The notes under the pieces were generated by a model. It was not told the DNA's origin. It saw only the letters and a list, made by a program, of their open reading frames with translations, and made no database searches. From Paramyrothecium sp. XJ0827 (taxonomy: Eukaryota > Ascomycota > Sordariomycetes > Hypocreales > Stachybotryaceae), in assembly GCA_020881915.1 (NCBI GenBank), contig JAJFPB010000001.1, positions 2,852,001 to 2,916,000 of the forward strand: a stretch of DNA of 64,000 nt. The letters are read 5' to 3'. Position numbers and translations under genes: made by a program. Shown piece by piece: positions 45,768-57,673 of this stretch (position 1 is the first letter of the stretch; every line of letters starts with the position of its first letter).

Positions 45768-48700
45768 TTATGCATCGCTGGTTTCTTCGTCGTCGGCCCC
45801 ACGGCCTTCATTTCGCGCTGTCCTCCGTCTCTTCCTCGAGCCGTTTGCCTGCCCTCCATCGGCTCCGTCTTGCCCCGAGACGTCGGATCTCAGTCTGTCA
45901 ACCGCCGCCACCATTCTCTTGCTTGTCTGCGCCCGCTGCCGCGGCGCAAACGCATCCCTCGCTCCGGCGCCGACGGTGCCCCCAAAGAACCGCGTGATGT
46001 TGCTCTGCGTACCCTCCGCCTCGCGCTTGTTCATGTCCTTGATCACCGGCACCAAGACCTCGTCCGTGCGCTCCTTGCTCCATCCGATCGTCGCCATGAG
46101 GAACTGCCGCAGCCCCTCGAGGTTCGGCACGCCCCACTGAAACGGCTCCGTGCTGTCGTCGACTTCCGGATTCAGGTACGCGTCATACACGGCCGGGCTT
46201 GGAAAGCTTGGGGGCAGGAAAAGCTTCGTCGCCTGCGACTTGCGGAACTTTTTGCGGAATGGCGATGAGAGATCGGCCTGGGCGGGCCGTGGCTGGGATT
46301 GCACGGTGGTCCACCACTCCCGAAAATGCTCGAGCCCTTTCTGGCCTGGAAATTCCGACAAGATCTCGACGGCCGTGACGGGTCCCACGCCAGGAAGACC
46401 TTCTGTGTAGTCAGACCCCAGCAGCTGCGCAAGGGAGATGAGCTGTTCCCGTGAAAGCGACATCTCCTTCTCGATGTCGGTTCCCAGGTAGCACTCGACG
46501 AACTTATTGCTGTTGAACATATTCTTGTAAACGCGCGTTCCACCAAACAGAAATGTGTCGGAATCGTCTGTGACAATGCCATCGACGAGGCCTAAGTTCA
46601 CCAGCGCGGCGCATTGAGCCTCGGCTTCCATTGGTGCAGTGATGTATGGTATACCGAAAAGGCGAAGGAGGGCCTGACATTCCGTCACCATGACTTGCGT
46701 GACCTCGTCTGCATCTCGTCGGTCCTTCTTTTGTTGACTGCGCAGTGCCCGCAATTCCTTCTCGTAGTCTTCTTTGTTCTGCTGCGCCGACTTCTGGTTT
46801 AGTTCGCTGGCGAAGCGAGCATGCTCGTCAGCTTCTTCGTCCATTTGTGCGAGAAGCTCTTCGTCGTCAGCGTCGCTGTAATCGAGATCCGCGAAGAGGT
46901 CGTCGTCCTCCGGCAGAATAATCGGAGGTTGTTGATGGCTGCCTGCTGGCTCGACTGCCTCAGCGGCTTCTACGTGGGGAGCAACCGGCTCTGCTGTTGG
47001 TACATCCTCCATTTCAGGTTCTGGTGATTCCATTTCGGTTTCTGCCAACTCTGGCTCCTTCTGCAGGCCCAGGACGCGGGGCCCAACACTAGACTCCGGT
47101 AAATGGTCCGACTTTGCCGCCTGAGGCGATGATGGCTGTACTGAAGGAACATCCTCAAGTTCAGGCTCCTCAGACGAGGGAGGTGGCTCTTGCGCCGGCA
47201 GTTCTCTAGATTCTGAAGGACCGCGTCCAGTTGATGGCTCCGCCTCGACAATCTCTTCGGGCACTTGAGCAACCTGATCCTTTGGGGGTTGAGCCTTTGC
47301 GGGAGGTCTATCAATGATCTCGACATCACTCTCATCCTCTGATGAAGAGGCTATCTCAACCAGCTGTTCTTGTCGTTGGCGTTGCCGCTGTCTCTCTTCT
47401 TCCTCAGCCTGAGCGCGGTCTTCAGCGTTGATTTCCTTGTCTGCTGCTTGTTGCTGCTTCAGAGAGTCCCTAATATCGGTCTGATCGGCTAGCCACGGAG
47501 GCAATGGTTTCGGTTTGTCTCCTTGTGGCTCTTCAATCTCGAACCCGCCTGCCATCTCAACTTCATCGACTGCCCCTACATCCGCTTCTTTGCCTTTCCC
47601 CACGTTCTCATTCTGTGATGCCTTCTTAGAAAAGAGTGAAGAACCCCAGTCGAGCTTCGGAAAAGGCAAAGGGCCATCGAAGGGATTTTTCTTATTCTCG
47701 ACGACAGGCCGAGGCTGTGGTCTTTTCGTTTTCCTTGACTTTGCCAAGACGGTTTGCAAATCCTCCTCGCTGTCACTGTCGGCCGCCTGTTGAGGCGCAA
47801 CTGGCTGCACGTCCTTCCTCTTGGGCACTGCGGCATTAGCTCGGTTGTTGACAATATGCGCAATCATGGCACCACTGCGGCTTGTGATGGGTTTGGGTTT
47901 CTGCGCCTCAGCCGCCTTTTGGGTCCACTCGGGCTGCTTGATTTGAACATCTTCAAACTCCTCTTCTGCTTCTGACTCGGTTCCCAACCCATGCTGGTTG
48001 CGCAGCGAAAGCGCTATAGCCTGGTTGATGTCCTCCTCTTCATCAGGATGCAGCCGCTCATCAGCATTGCCCATGATGATGCCATCGGTTTCATTCACGG
48101 GACCTCCCACGAAGAGAGATCCTTCTTCCTCTGTTGCGGGCACTCTTTCGCTTGTATTGTGGCCGTAGAGCCGGTGTCGACTCTCGGCAGCATCCAAAAC
48201 TGCCTGCTGGCTGACCCCGTTTGATTGGGTTATCTTTGGTAGGCGATTGAGCCCTTCGATTGGCACATCCTCGAAGTCCTCGTCATCCTCCACATCTTCC
48301 TCATCTTTGGCCTGGTATTGAATCTCGATTGCATCGACATCAATTGGCTTGTGCGCCTCCCCTACATCTTTCTCTTTGCTGACGACGCCTAGCGCCCATC
48401 CGCCTTCCACCCCGTCGTTCTTCACGAGGATGTATTCTCGGTCCTTCTCTCCAGCTACTCGACCATTTACGCCGAGGGTCAGGTCAAGGCCAGTCATCCC
48501 CACCTCAAGCATGAGACGCTGTGTTAGCCTGTTCCTCTCCTGCACCCTCTCTATCTGGAATTTGGAGAACGCCATTCGGTCCGGAAACATGTCGTCCAGT
48601 TGGTCTTTACTAAGGCCCATTCTGAGCCGACTTCGTAGCCTGGCGGCGTTGAGAATGTTGTACCTATCAGGAGGTGGCAATGATTTGAAGAATTCGCCAT

Positions 48701-49364
48701 CAAAGTCAATCTTGCTGAAGTCGTAGAGGTTGATGTCCTCTCCGCTATGGAACTGGCGCGCGTACTCTTCCAATTCCTCCACGCTCATGATTCTGGGATC
48801 ATCAGGCTTACCCATGGCGGCAATCCCACCGTCGAGCTCGGGCAGGTGATATGCATCTTTCTTGTGAAATTTCCTTGTTTGGGTCCGATCTCTCTCCGAC
48901 ATGCCAATCTCATCGACATATACGACCTTGGACATGTCAAGCGGTTCCTCCTGCTGTCCATCTGGGGCAAGTTCCTCTCGCTCGACCCTCCGCTTCTCCT
49001 TTTCCTCATCTGCTAGCCGCTGCATCTGCACGGCAAGAAGCTTTCCGGCCGTCCGGACCGCATCATCCCGGCGACCTTCACGTCTCCGCTTTCGCGCCTG
49101 GATGGTGGCCCGCTTGAGAGCCGGAGCGCCGCCATCGAACACGAACACAGGCTGGATTCCAAACCACAAGAGTTTGCATATGCGCCGGAAGAAGCCGACG
49201 ACGTGGGAATTGCGGAGTGCGTTTCCTTCCTTGTCGCGCACAGCTTTGAGAAACTGGTAGATCCAAATAGAGGCATCCACGGCAAGCCGCTTCCGGTTAA
49301 GGGTCGCTAGGTTGGTTGGGCGGGCACATGGCTGAATGACGGTCCAGAGGCCATTCACACCCAT
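45768..49364 (-). CDS. RAD2: Nucleotide-excision repair endonuclease Rad2/XPG (Rad13)
   Basis: Structure-specific 3' endonuclease of nucleotide-excision repair and an FEN1 superfamily member. Intronless, 1198 residues. The N domain starts MGVNGLWTVIQPCARPTNL and contains RLAVDASIWIYQFLKAVRD and PVFVFDGGAPALK, with metal-binding aspartates. A long acidic, disordered spacer (about residues 110-830) separates it from the I domain. There TECQALLRLFGIPYITAPME is followed by EAQCAALVNLG and VTDDSDTFLFGGTRVYKNMF, and then by the helix-hairpin-helix region LLGSDYTEGLPGVGPVTAVE. The C-terminus has QSNITRFF, a PCNA-interacting (PIP) box, followed by a basic nuclear signal (KRRRTAR). Length and spacer match the family. 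It is divergent from NAA38. Confidence 0.97.
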   Translation of the reverse strand: MGVNGLWTVIQPCARPTNLATLNRKRLAVDASIWIYQFLKAVRDKEGNALRNSHVVGFFRRICKLLWFGIQPVFVFDGGAPALKRATIQARKRRREGRRDDAVRTAGKLLAVQMQRLADEEKEKRRVEREELAPDGQQEEPLDMSKVVYVDEIGMSERDRTQTRKFHKKDAYHLPELDGGIAAMGKPDDPRIMSVEELEEYARQFHSGEDINLYDFSKIDFDGEFFKSLPPPDRYNILNAARLRSRLRMGLSKDQLDDMFPDRMAFSKFQIERVQERNRLTQRLMLEVGMTGLDLTLGVNGRVAGEKDREYILVKNDGVEGGWALGVVSKEKDVGEAHKPIDVDAIEIQYQAKDEEDVEDDEDFEDVPIEGLNRLPKITQSNGVSQQAVLDAAESRHRLYGHNTSERVPATEEEGSLFVGGPVNETDGIIMGNADERLHPDEEEDINQAIALSLRNQHGLGTESEAEEEFEDVQIKQPEWTQKAAEAQKPKPITSRSGAMIAHIVNNRANAAVPKRKDVQPVAPQQAADSDSEEDLQTVLAKSRKTKRPQPRPVVENKKNPFDGPLPFPKLDWGSSLFSKKASQNENVGKGKEADVGAVDEVEMAGGFEIEEPQGDKPKPLPPWLADQTDIRDSLKQQQAADKEINAEDRAQAEEEERQRQRQRQEQLVEIASSSEDESDVEIIDRPPAKAQPPKDQVAQVPEEIVEAEPSTGRGPSESRELPAQEPPPSSEEPELEDVPSVQPSSPQAAKSDHLPESSVGPRVLGLQKEPELAETEMESPEPEMEDVPTAEPVAPHVEAAEAVEPAGSHQQPPIILPEDDDLFADLDYSDADDEELLAQMDEEADEHARFASELNQKSAQQNKEDYEKELRALRSQQKKDRRDADEVTQVMVTECQALLRLFGIPYITAPMEAEAQCAALVNLGLVDGIVTDDSDTFLFGGTRVYKNMFNSNKFVECYLGTDIEKEMSLSREQLISLAQLLGSDYTEGLPGVGPVTAVEILSEFPGQKGLEHFREWWTTVQSQPRPAQADLSSPFRKKFRKSQATKLFLPPSFPSPAVYDAYLNPEVDDSTEPFQWGVPNLEGLRQFLMATIGWSKERTDEVLVPVIKDMNKREAEGTQSNITRFFGGTVGAGARDAFAPRQRAQTSKRMVAAVDRLRSDVSGQDGADGGQANGSRKRRRTARNEGRGADDEETSDA

Positions 49365-49800
49365 GATCGCAGTGGCAGCGTCTTGATGGCTTAGAGACCA
49401 AAACGCGACGGCTTATAAGCTCGTTTCAGATAGGAGGCCGCAGTATCATGATTCATCCATCAGCCTGAGTTATTTCAGACTGAGGAAAGCCAGCGTCCCC
49501 TGGCTGCTAGACACGTTCTCTGAAGATGGATGAGATGAGCATGTGAGGATTCGTGAACGCGAGAAACCCGTAGTCAGTGACGCAGTTGTCCGGGGCCTGC
49601 CCTCCCTTATCGATAGCGTAAGCGTAGACGATAGTGGGGACTGTCTGCGCACTGTAGCTGACTGGGCGGTTGCTGCGACTAGCATTTTGGAATGAGTGGG
49701 CGGCGACCAAGTCGAGCGCAGCAAGAATGAACACGCCAGTCCTTTGACTTCACGCTGCAGCTGTGTGCCCTCGGTCGCCGGCAACTGGAAAACCCCCAGC
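49365..49800. promoter_or_regulatory. Divergent promoter region of RAD2 and NAA38
   Basis: This 436-bp interval between two starts that face apart should contain both promoters. No specific site was recognised. Confidence 0.5.
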
Positions 49801-50199
49801 ATGGACAAAGACACCGCGAGGGACTATCTCTCATCGCTGCTGAACAAGAACCTGCGCGTCACCGTCACCGACGGCCGCATGTTCTGGGGCTCGTTCAAAT
49901 GCACGGATCCGGTGCGGCGCAATCCCTTGATTTCATCCCCTGCTCGTCGCTTCGCGTCCCGTCCTTGCTGACCTTTTTGTCACGAACAGGACATGAACAT
50001 TGTCTTGGCAAATACCTATGAGTATCGGCGACCGTCCGCGGAGAAGAAAGCGGAGGCAGCGGAAAGGGCATCTCATGGAACAGTGACGCTGGACATGACG
50101 TCGCGATACTTGGGTCTCGTCGTTGTGCCAGGTCATCATATCGTCAGAATGCAGGTGGAACAGTTTGCAAGTCAAATGAGGCCATCGGCCGGCCGCTGA
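49801..50199 (+). CDS. NAA38: Sm-like NatC auxiliary subunit Naa38 (Mak31/LSMD1 type)
   Basis: Two exons, 49801-49911 and 49990-50199, give 106 residues; the 78-nt intron has a GTGCGG donor and an ACAG acceptor. The first exon carries an Sm1-like strand pattern (LNKNLRVTVTDGRMFWGSF then KCTDP) and the second an Sm2-like end (SRYLGLVVVPGHHIVRMQVE). The VPGHHIV signature is typical of LSMD1/NAA38, the small subunit of the NatC N-terminal acetyltransferase, rather than of the spliceosomal LSM proteins. The insert between the two halves (RRPSAEKKAEAAERA) is longer than in canonical Sm folds. A general Sm-like protein is the alternative. Confidence 0.87.
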
Positions 50200-50522
50200 G
50201 GCCTGGAATGTAAGACAATAGAGGGATACCCAATGGGCGGCGTTTCTCGGATGGATAATGCATTCTAAAAATCATCACCAATAAAGTCTTCGGGAAAAGT
50301 TTGAACAGTAACAGTGGTATTATCTGAGTAAAAGTACACGAACAACTTGTCCTACTAGGATGAACCGGAACAATCCCATCAAGCATCGGTCACAGGCCTT
50401 CAACTCCACATCGGGAAGAGTCGCTCTCCGTTAGCCAAGAATTACTACCATTACCTCCCATAGTGCCCGCGAAACCCCCGTCTACTCCAGAAACATAAGT
50501 CCAGTTGCATAGGCTTCACATC
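50200..50522. other. Convergent 3' flanks
   Basis: The interval between the NAA38 stop (+) and the PIL1 stop (-). It is presumed to hold both 3' UTRs. Confidence 0.5.
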
Positions 50523-51850
50523 TTACGCGACCACCGCTTCCTGAGTGCGGCCCCGGCTCTCGCCGTTCAGACCACCATCACTGTCCAGTACGGAGTGGCG
50601 GTGGTCGTCCTCATCCTCTTCCTCGCTCTCGTCATCAGCGCCCCTGCCAACCCAAGAGCTGCTGTCGTTGAGGGGAACGTCTTGTCCGGAGAGATCGTGG
50701 CCTTCACCCCTGGTTCGGATGTTGTTCCTGCGACGCTGGGACAAGTTGCGCGAGCGGGTGGACAACTTGGACGATACGGCAGCGTTTGAGGTGACCCAGT
50801 TGGTGAGGGCATCCTCGCAGTCTTGGATGATAGCCTTGCTAGCTTCATAACCATCATAGGCAGCGCGCGTCTCGCCAGGGGTAACAGGAGTGTCGTCGAT
50901 CAACTCCAAAAGGTGCTTGCCGTAGCCGGCAATGATGGCGACCTTCTCACAGTGTTCGCGGAGAGCATCGAATTGGTAGGTGTAGGCAGCTTTGACCTTC
51001 TCGCGAGTGATGTTGGACAGCTGAGCTTCAGCGACGAGCGACTCGGCCTCGGCGCGAACGAGCTCCTGCTCCAGAACGACAATCTTGGGGGAGTTAGGCT
51101 CCTTGTACTTGAGCTGAGCGATCTGATCGGTAATCTTCTGCTTGCCTAAGAGTGTGTTAGCTACGCTCGCGCACGCTTTCCCATAGGTGTTCAATCTTAC
51201 GGTCTCGACTCGGCTGGACAGAGGCTTCGATGTTGCGAATGCTCTTCATAGTAACTCGATATTGGTCATATCTGTCGACATACTGGTCCTCCAACTCTCC
51301 AATTTCGTACAGAAGAACGCCCAATTTGTCGGTGACGTCAGAGACATCTTCGTCGCCGGCCTCGCCCCAAAGGGAGAGTTGTTGCTGTAAACCATCAGTC
51401 AAACTATCACAAGTCCGGGAACGCAGAGTGTACGAACAGCAACCTCCATGCGCTCCTTTGCTACCTGCTCTAGGCTTCGCATGACGTTCTTCTCCATCTT
51501 GACGAGCTGGGAAAGCTTCTTAGCCAGGTCGGGCCCGAAGGCGCCACCGGCGTTGCGTCGGAGGGCATGGCCTGAACATTGTGTAAGCAAGCGTGATTCG
51601 AAGAGAAATCGAAACAGAATAGTATCCAGGCAATTTTGTGTTCTGCGCGGGAGAGGAAAATGGATAAATACCAAAGTTTGCGCGACCGAAGAAGCGGCCA
51701 GACTTAGTGGTGGATGGGGGGGGAGGCGGGCTCTAGAAGGCGGTTAGCATGCCTTTTGCTCGCCAATTGACCGTCGACCAGCGCGAGACGAACCTGAATC
51801 TGCGAGGCAGTAGGTGCCCGGGTCTGGCGCATAGAATACGTGCGGTGCAT
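50523..51850 (-). CDS. PIL1: Eisosome core component Pil1/Lsp1 (BAR-domain protein)
   Basis: Membrane-bending F-BAR-like protein that builds eisosomes, furrow-like domains of the fungal plasma membrane. Five exons: 51850-51794, 51732-51672, 51571-51438, 51384-51201 and 51145-50523, giving 352 residues. Two introns use GTTCGT donors. The N-terminal peptide MHRTYSMRQTRAPTASQIQ and SGRFFGRANFGHALRRNAGG match the family's membrane-binding start. The helical core includes KLSQLVKMEKNVMRSLEQVA, QQLSLWGEAGDEDVSDVTDK, ELEDQYVDRYDQYRVTMKSI and SVQPSRDRKQKITDQIAQLK, rebuilt across the fourth intron. The C-terminus is Ser-rich and acidic (DDESEEEDEDDH). Yeast relatives are regulated by Pkh-kinase phosphorylation; the Ser/Thr near the N-terminus and around residue 270-290 are candidate sites. 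Confidence 0.96.
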
Positions 51851-54066
51851 GGCGGCGGTTTGGGAGACAATTGGTGTCCAGGTAAGTGATGCGTGCGAAA
51901 ATGGACCCTGGCGGGGGGTGGTGATGAGCGACAGGGAAGATGGTGGTTGGGGTTATGTGGATGAAGTGTGGAGGATGCTATTATTAAGGGAGGAAGGAAA
52001 TTTTGCAATGGAGGGGATCGAGGATTTGATGGGTTGCCGGTGTAGTTAAATGGGAGAAAAGCTGACGTTCGATAGTTTGCGGCGGGCGACGCGGAGGATC
52101 GTCATTTCCGGGCACACGACTTTAACGATTACGTCATGCCACTCTCTCAGGCTGAGGGTGAGGGAGTGTAGGCTCTCATTCTCTCGCACCACCGGCGCAC
52201 AGACGACGGGGAACGCTTCATGAGACAAAGTAGTCAGTACCTGCAGCATGAAGGCAATTGCGCTCCACGAGCGGCGTCCTTCTGCCTAGTGAGAAACTTG
52301 TTTCACCATGGCGACGAGGTCGAGAGTACCTCGCAGTACCGTCGGGTTGCTGCCAAGGATTTCTGCTAGCTCCAGGGCCCTTTCAGACATTCGCAAGACC
52401 CCCTAAGGTCTCCCTAATGCGGCTGGATGATTCTCACGGTAACTTCGGGCTACATGCCTCTAGTCTCAGACTAGGCGTACTAGAACATGACGATGACGGA
52501 GTTGGATCAGATTCCCGAATTGTTCGGCCGCCAACCCAGACCAAAGCGGAGGCGCAATGACACGGGCTAGCGCTCCCCCCTGGTCGTGCACCCTGATCTG
52601 CGCTCCAAGTTACTTGCGGAGACTGACAAAAGAGCGATCTGATCCACCGGCGTGTTTTGATGCAAATCATGGCCTGGCTTGTGTATCGTTCGGTCAAGCC
52701 TGCATAATTGTGGCACTTGTTGAAAGTGCCGGGTCTTGTCCACCGCGGCATGTGCCGATGGAATGGTTCCGTCAGAGACGCGGAGCAAAGCTCGGTTCGG
52801 TCCCTACCTGCTTGCGCAAATGCATTGTTGTCGGCGCCGAGAACGCTCCTGCGCAGAGCCCAGACAAATCGTTACTGTTTCAAACCCAGTCGCGAAGTGC
52901 AAGTTTTGTTGAAAACGACCAAGAATTGCTTCTTAGCCTCGCGCACTGAACACCACATAGAGGCAGCCGACGGGAATCTCCCTGGTATACTTGTGAAGCT
53001 TGGGCAACATGCCCTACTTTCATAGACGACGTGCCAAAGATCTAGGGTCATTGGGAAGTCCCACACAAAGAGATGAGCTCGATATAATTGTGCCTGCTGC
53101 TCGATGGCTTTCAAGAGGCAACCTACATGTACCGGCTGATACTCCCCTCCATTGGCTATTGAGGCTATAGTGCGGCTAGGGATTTGACGCTTTGCAGCCA
53201 TGTGTCACAAAGCGGTCTTCCGGTTTAAGTCAATCCATGACAAATATGTTGCTAGTGTACATGACTTGTATTTCGCGCTCAATACGTTATGCTTTAGAAG
53301 CAAATGCCAGGTCAAGGTAATTGAGGTGATCAATAAGGCAAGGTAAGGTGATATACTCACGGTAGATGCATCAAGGCATGCTTAAAATATGCCCAATTGC
53401 AATCTCGGGTATGTGGTATTCACTAGTGCCTGGAGGCCAAGAGAATTCATTCTTCAAGTGATCCGAATCGATTTGCCTTGTATCCTCAACTTTGCTCACG
53501 ATTGATGGTTCAGCCCTTGGCCACAATCTTGCGACGCGCATCTCAGATCTTTCCCTCAAGTGCTTTTGTTGCTAGTACGGAAAGTGAAGGTTGTGTGGAT
53601 ACAGGTACCTTACCCAAAGTATCCATTCGTGGCGTGTTATGTAAGCAGCCTATCACGGTACTAGACCCCCTGTATCTTATCTCGCGACTTCACTCTCCAA
53701 ATTGCACTAGCCAAATCTCCCAACTTGTTCGCGCTCTGGGCCGCTCAGCACGCGTCTGCAGCTTCACAGCCAGGGCTACATGTTTTGAGCGTTTGGCCTC
53801 ATTTCTTCTCTCCCACACCACGTCCACCGAGCAGCAATCGCTGGTTTTACGCGCAACTTGGCAGGAAGGAACTCCGAGCCTTCGTTCGGGGTTTCTTTTC
53901 ACTGCTGCTACTGGTTGAAGGGATCCTCTCTCATCCTTCCCATCACACGTGGCTCATCTACTCTCAGCTTTGAGCAGCATGTGAAATGTTGACCTGGTGT
54001 CTGTGAAATCAATGACAGTAGTGACGGAGGGGTTATGCGCTTGCGACTGCAGCTTTGCCGGCCAGG
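51851..54066. other. 2.2-kb divergent interval between PIL1 and KMT6
   Basis: Upstream of both PIL1 (-) and KMT6 (+). It should contain two promoters and probably a long KMT6 leader. Small repeats of AAGGCAAGGTAAGG type lie near 53335. Frames such as 52557-52949 and 53478-53918 have no recognisable features, so no gene is called. Confidence 0.5.
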
Positions 54067-57000
54067 ATGAGTTTTCATTCTCGTGATTCCGCCCCTGCCA
54101 ACAGAGACGAGTCTATGTCTGATTCAGGTCGGAACCCCGAGCCCGAATCTCAACCGCTGCCTGCTGCAGCACGGATTAACAGCTTCTTTGCTTATTTTGA
54201 ACCCACTCTGAGTCGTCGCTTGCCAGGAATGGGTCAGCCAGGCCCCATCAGCCCTCCTCCTCTCAAGAGGACCTCCTCCGAAGTTCCAACCGCAACTGGC
54301 TCGCCAGGTCTATCAGCAGGCAACTCGTCTATTATTGAACTTCTTCCTGGCTCAGATATGACCAAAGATACAACGCCAGTCCCTTCTACTGCTTCCGATG
54401 CGGGCGCTGTATTTTCTGCGCCATCTGTCACCAGCGCATCACGCCAGGGCACGCCTCGCCGCCAGAACGCTACTCCTGCCTCTGCTAAAACAACTACTCC
54501 TCGAGCACAGACGCGTATGGGGTCGGATTGGACGTTTGACAAGATTGTCGAACGGCTTGACACATTTCACCAAGAAGTGAAGACGGGTCACGCTCAGTTG
54601 GCAGCCTATGTGATTGAGTCTACCAAAGCGACCGAGAGGCGCAAGCATCATGGTAGTGACTTGTTTGCCTCGGTCAGTGTCGAGGCTACCCCGGAGAGGA
54701 AACCCGAGTCTATGAGGATGAAATTCAAGGTTCGTCATGATTGCATTCGCGTTTATTGTCACAGCATCTAATTCCACCAAACAGCAACACCTCAAAACTA
54801 AAAAAGATCAGCGAGAAGAGCATTACATGGTGACTCGTATCAAAACGAACAAGGAGCGAGTACCGCCCTATCGCTTTCACCACGTGGAGATCAAGAAGAA
54901 CATTCTTACTCCCAATACAATGCTAACATTTGTCCCGCATCTGAGGGACTTGGAAAGTTCGGAAGAGGTGAAGTATAATCTCTGGTTGAAGGAACTAGAA
55001 GACATTGATCTGCAATCCGGATTCAAGCCAATGAGTCGCGAAGAAAAAGTGCTGCTGACCGTTCACTCGGAGCGCGCTGCTACTCTGTCCTTATATCTAG
55101 AGTCGTGGCTCGACGAGCTTGCCATCCCAGGATGCAACAAGACCACTTTGATTAGGTTTATGGCGCAGCAGGAACCCGATGATGCAATCACACCGCAACA
55201 GAAGACCAACCTGCTCAACTCACATCGTGAGGGAGATGAGGGTGCTCCTGGGGCTGACAGAGCAGCTCGAATCTTCACAGACGCCTTCCGCCACGTTTTT
55301 AAGGACAGGCAAGCTGTTTTGAAGCGGCTTGAGTTGCGTAATGTGCTCCTCCTTGATGAGTCTGTAGACAACATCATGGACTCGAAGCCAACAGCCAAGG
55401 ACGGTTCTAGCACCCAAAACGACAATGAATACGATCTTGTCGAGAAGGACTTGGCAACATATTGCATTCTAGGATGCGTCATTTGCTTCAGCCATGCATG
55501 TGAGCACGGCGAGTATGACGCTCAGAATTGCAAGCGAACTTTTTCCATGCTCTCCGGACGCTCCCGTCTCTCTGATGCCCTGAAGCGTAGGGAACTCCCG
55601 TCAATGAATGGGAATGGCCTGGCGAATGGCGATGACATGTCGTTCAGTAACTGTCAGCGAAAATGCTATCTGCTGCAATTCGACCCCGATACTGACTGCG
55701 ACTCGCCGGCAAAACCGTGGTCTGAAGCAGAACGTACAGTGCTGCGTTCTCTCTTCCTCACTGCCAATCATAGCAAAGTCAGAAAAGACCCTATTTGTCT
55801 TGCCGCTGAATTCCTAGACCGTGCCTGCTGCGAGGTCTTGCGCGAGTTCCAGTCTATGCACGTTGTTTTACCTGAGCTCGAGCCCGCAGAGACGGTCCGA
55901 GTCAAGAATGTTCCTTGGTATGATCGCCATCGGAAGATGCTGCTTGGCGACTGGCAGGACCATACGTACAGCCACGAATTCGAAGTACTTCAATTGCCAG
56001 AGCCTTGCTATCACGATGGGCCTTGCGTCGCGGGTGTTTGCCCGTGTGTCGACGCAGGTATCTTGTGCGAACGATTCTGTAGATGCACGGTCGACAACTG
56101 CGCCTATAAATTCACCGGCTGTGCCTGTCACTCCCAAGGGAAGACTTGCCAGCCGAAGCAAAAGGACAAGCCTTGCATCTGTGTCCAATTGAATAGGGAG
56201 TGCGACCCAGAGCTCTGCGGTTCTTGCGGTGTGTTGGAGCGTGCCGATCCGGCAAATGCTACCGACGAGTGGCTTCACTCCCATGGCTGCCAGAACTGCG
56301 ACCTTCAACGTGGATCGAGAAAGGCTCTTCTTTTGGGTCAAAGTCAACTAGAAGGGGTTGGTTACGGTTTATTCACCGCAGAGGACATATCGCAGGACCA
56401 ATTCGTCGTCGAATACGTGGGTGAGCTGATTACTCACGATGAGGGCGTGCGAAGAGAAGCCCGCCGGGGTGATGTGTTTGATGAAGAAGCCACCGTTTCG
56501 TATCTTTTCACGCTTCTCGAGAATGAAGGCATCTGGGTAGATGCAGCTGTTTACGGTAATCTGAGCCGATATATCAATCACGCAATGGAAGGCGAGAAGC
56601 GTGGCTGCAACATTGCCCCAAGAATCCTGTATGTCAACGGGGAATTCCGCATCAAGTTCACAGCAATGCGGGATATCAAAGCAGGGGAAGAGCTCTTCTT
56701 CAACTACGGAAAAGAATTCCCCAACCTCACCAAGAAGTTGTTGGACGACAAGGCGGGAGTGAAGCAAGAGTCTGGTAAGCGCAAAGGCGGACGACCAAAG
56801 CGTACAGATGCCAAACCAGCAGCCGAGAAGATGATCAAGAACGACAAGATCGGGCCGAAGAAGGCGAAGGGGCCCAAGAAGAAGGTTGTGGAAGTGGGGG
56901 ACGAAGAGATGACGGAAAGTTGGGATGCGCCCATGAAATCTCGAAAGCGCAAGCGCCGTCTACAAGATGACTCGGAGGAGGAAGAATACCATCCCACAGG

Positions 57001-57673
57001 TACCGACGGAACATCGCATGCTGCATCAGAATCCGATGCGGAATCTGTGCGCCCCTCGGACGGATCCGCGAATCGCTTGCGGAAAAGGGCATCCCAACAA
57101 CTTCGTGCTTTGCAGCAGAGCACACCGACCAACCGCGCGACGCAACCGACGAAAACGCGCGGCAAAAGAGGTGGAGCGCGGCCCGGCAGTGGACGACCTA
57201 GAAAGTATCCGCGACCCGTGCCGAAAACGACACAGCCCGAAGCATCAAATGGAACGTCGGCGACCTCAATTGCAGCATCAATCACCGCCACGGACAGTAC
57301 CAAAGGACCTGAGTCGGCTCACCCTCATACGGCCATAAACCAGAGCTTTAATGCAGCTGATGCAGGTTCTGGGCCCGGCCTCACTGCAACCACAACTAGT
57401 TCTATGAGTATATTCAACCTCGCGCGGACAACTACAACTGTGGATGCCACGGCATCGATTACTAGCACGGCCACCACGCGGGATCGCTATGTAGGCAGCC
57501 AGAGTTCTTACGAAGTGTTGGAGATCCTTGACAGCGAAGATGCTACGCCATACGACGATAGGGACGAGGATGACGACGAGGATCAGGACGTTGTCATCCG
57601 CAAGCGAATGGACAGAGGTACAAGGAACCGCAGACCTCCCGCGAAATTCAGGGACGACGATTTATGGAATTGA
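54067..57673 (+). CDS. KMT6: Histone H3K27 methyltransferase KMT6 (E(z)/EZH2-type PRC2 catalytic subunit)
   Basis: Two exons, 54067-54729 and 54785-57673, give 1183 residues; the 55-nt intron uses a GTTCGT donor and an ACAG acceptor. The N-terminal ~600 residues contain the E(z)-like regions, including CILGCVICFSHACEHGEYDA and a CXXC-like NCQRKCYLLQFD. A cysteine-rich CXC domain lies at about 628-705 (for example CVDAGILCERFCRCTVDNCA). The SET domain covers about 733-865 (GVGYGLFTAEDI, FVVEYVGELITHDEG, NLSRYINHAMEG, GEELFFNYGKEF). KMT6 is the PRC2 enzyme that silences facultative heterochromatin, including secondary-metabolite genes, in filamentous fungi. After SET there is an unusually long ~320-residue basic then acidic tail with two AT-hook-like motifs (GGRPKR near 889, GSGRPRKYP near 1025). 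An in-frame ATG 16 codons downstream is an alternative start. Confidence 0.95.
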
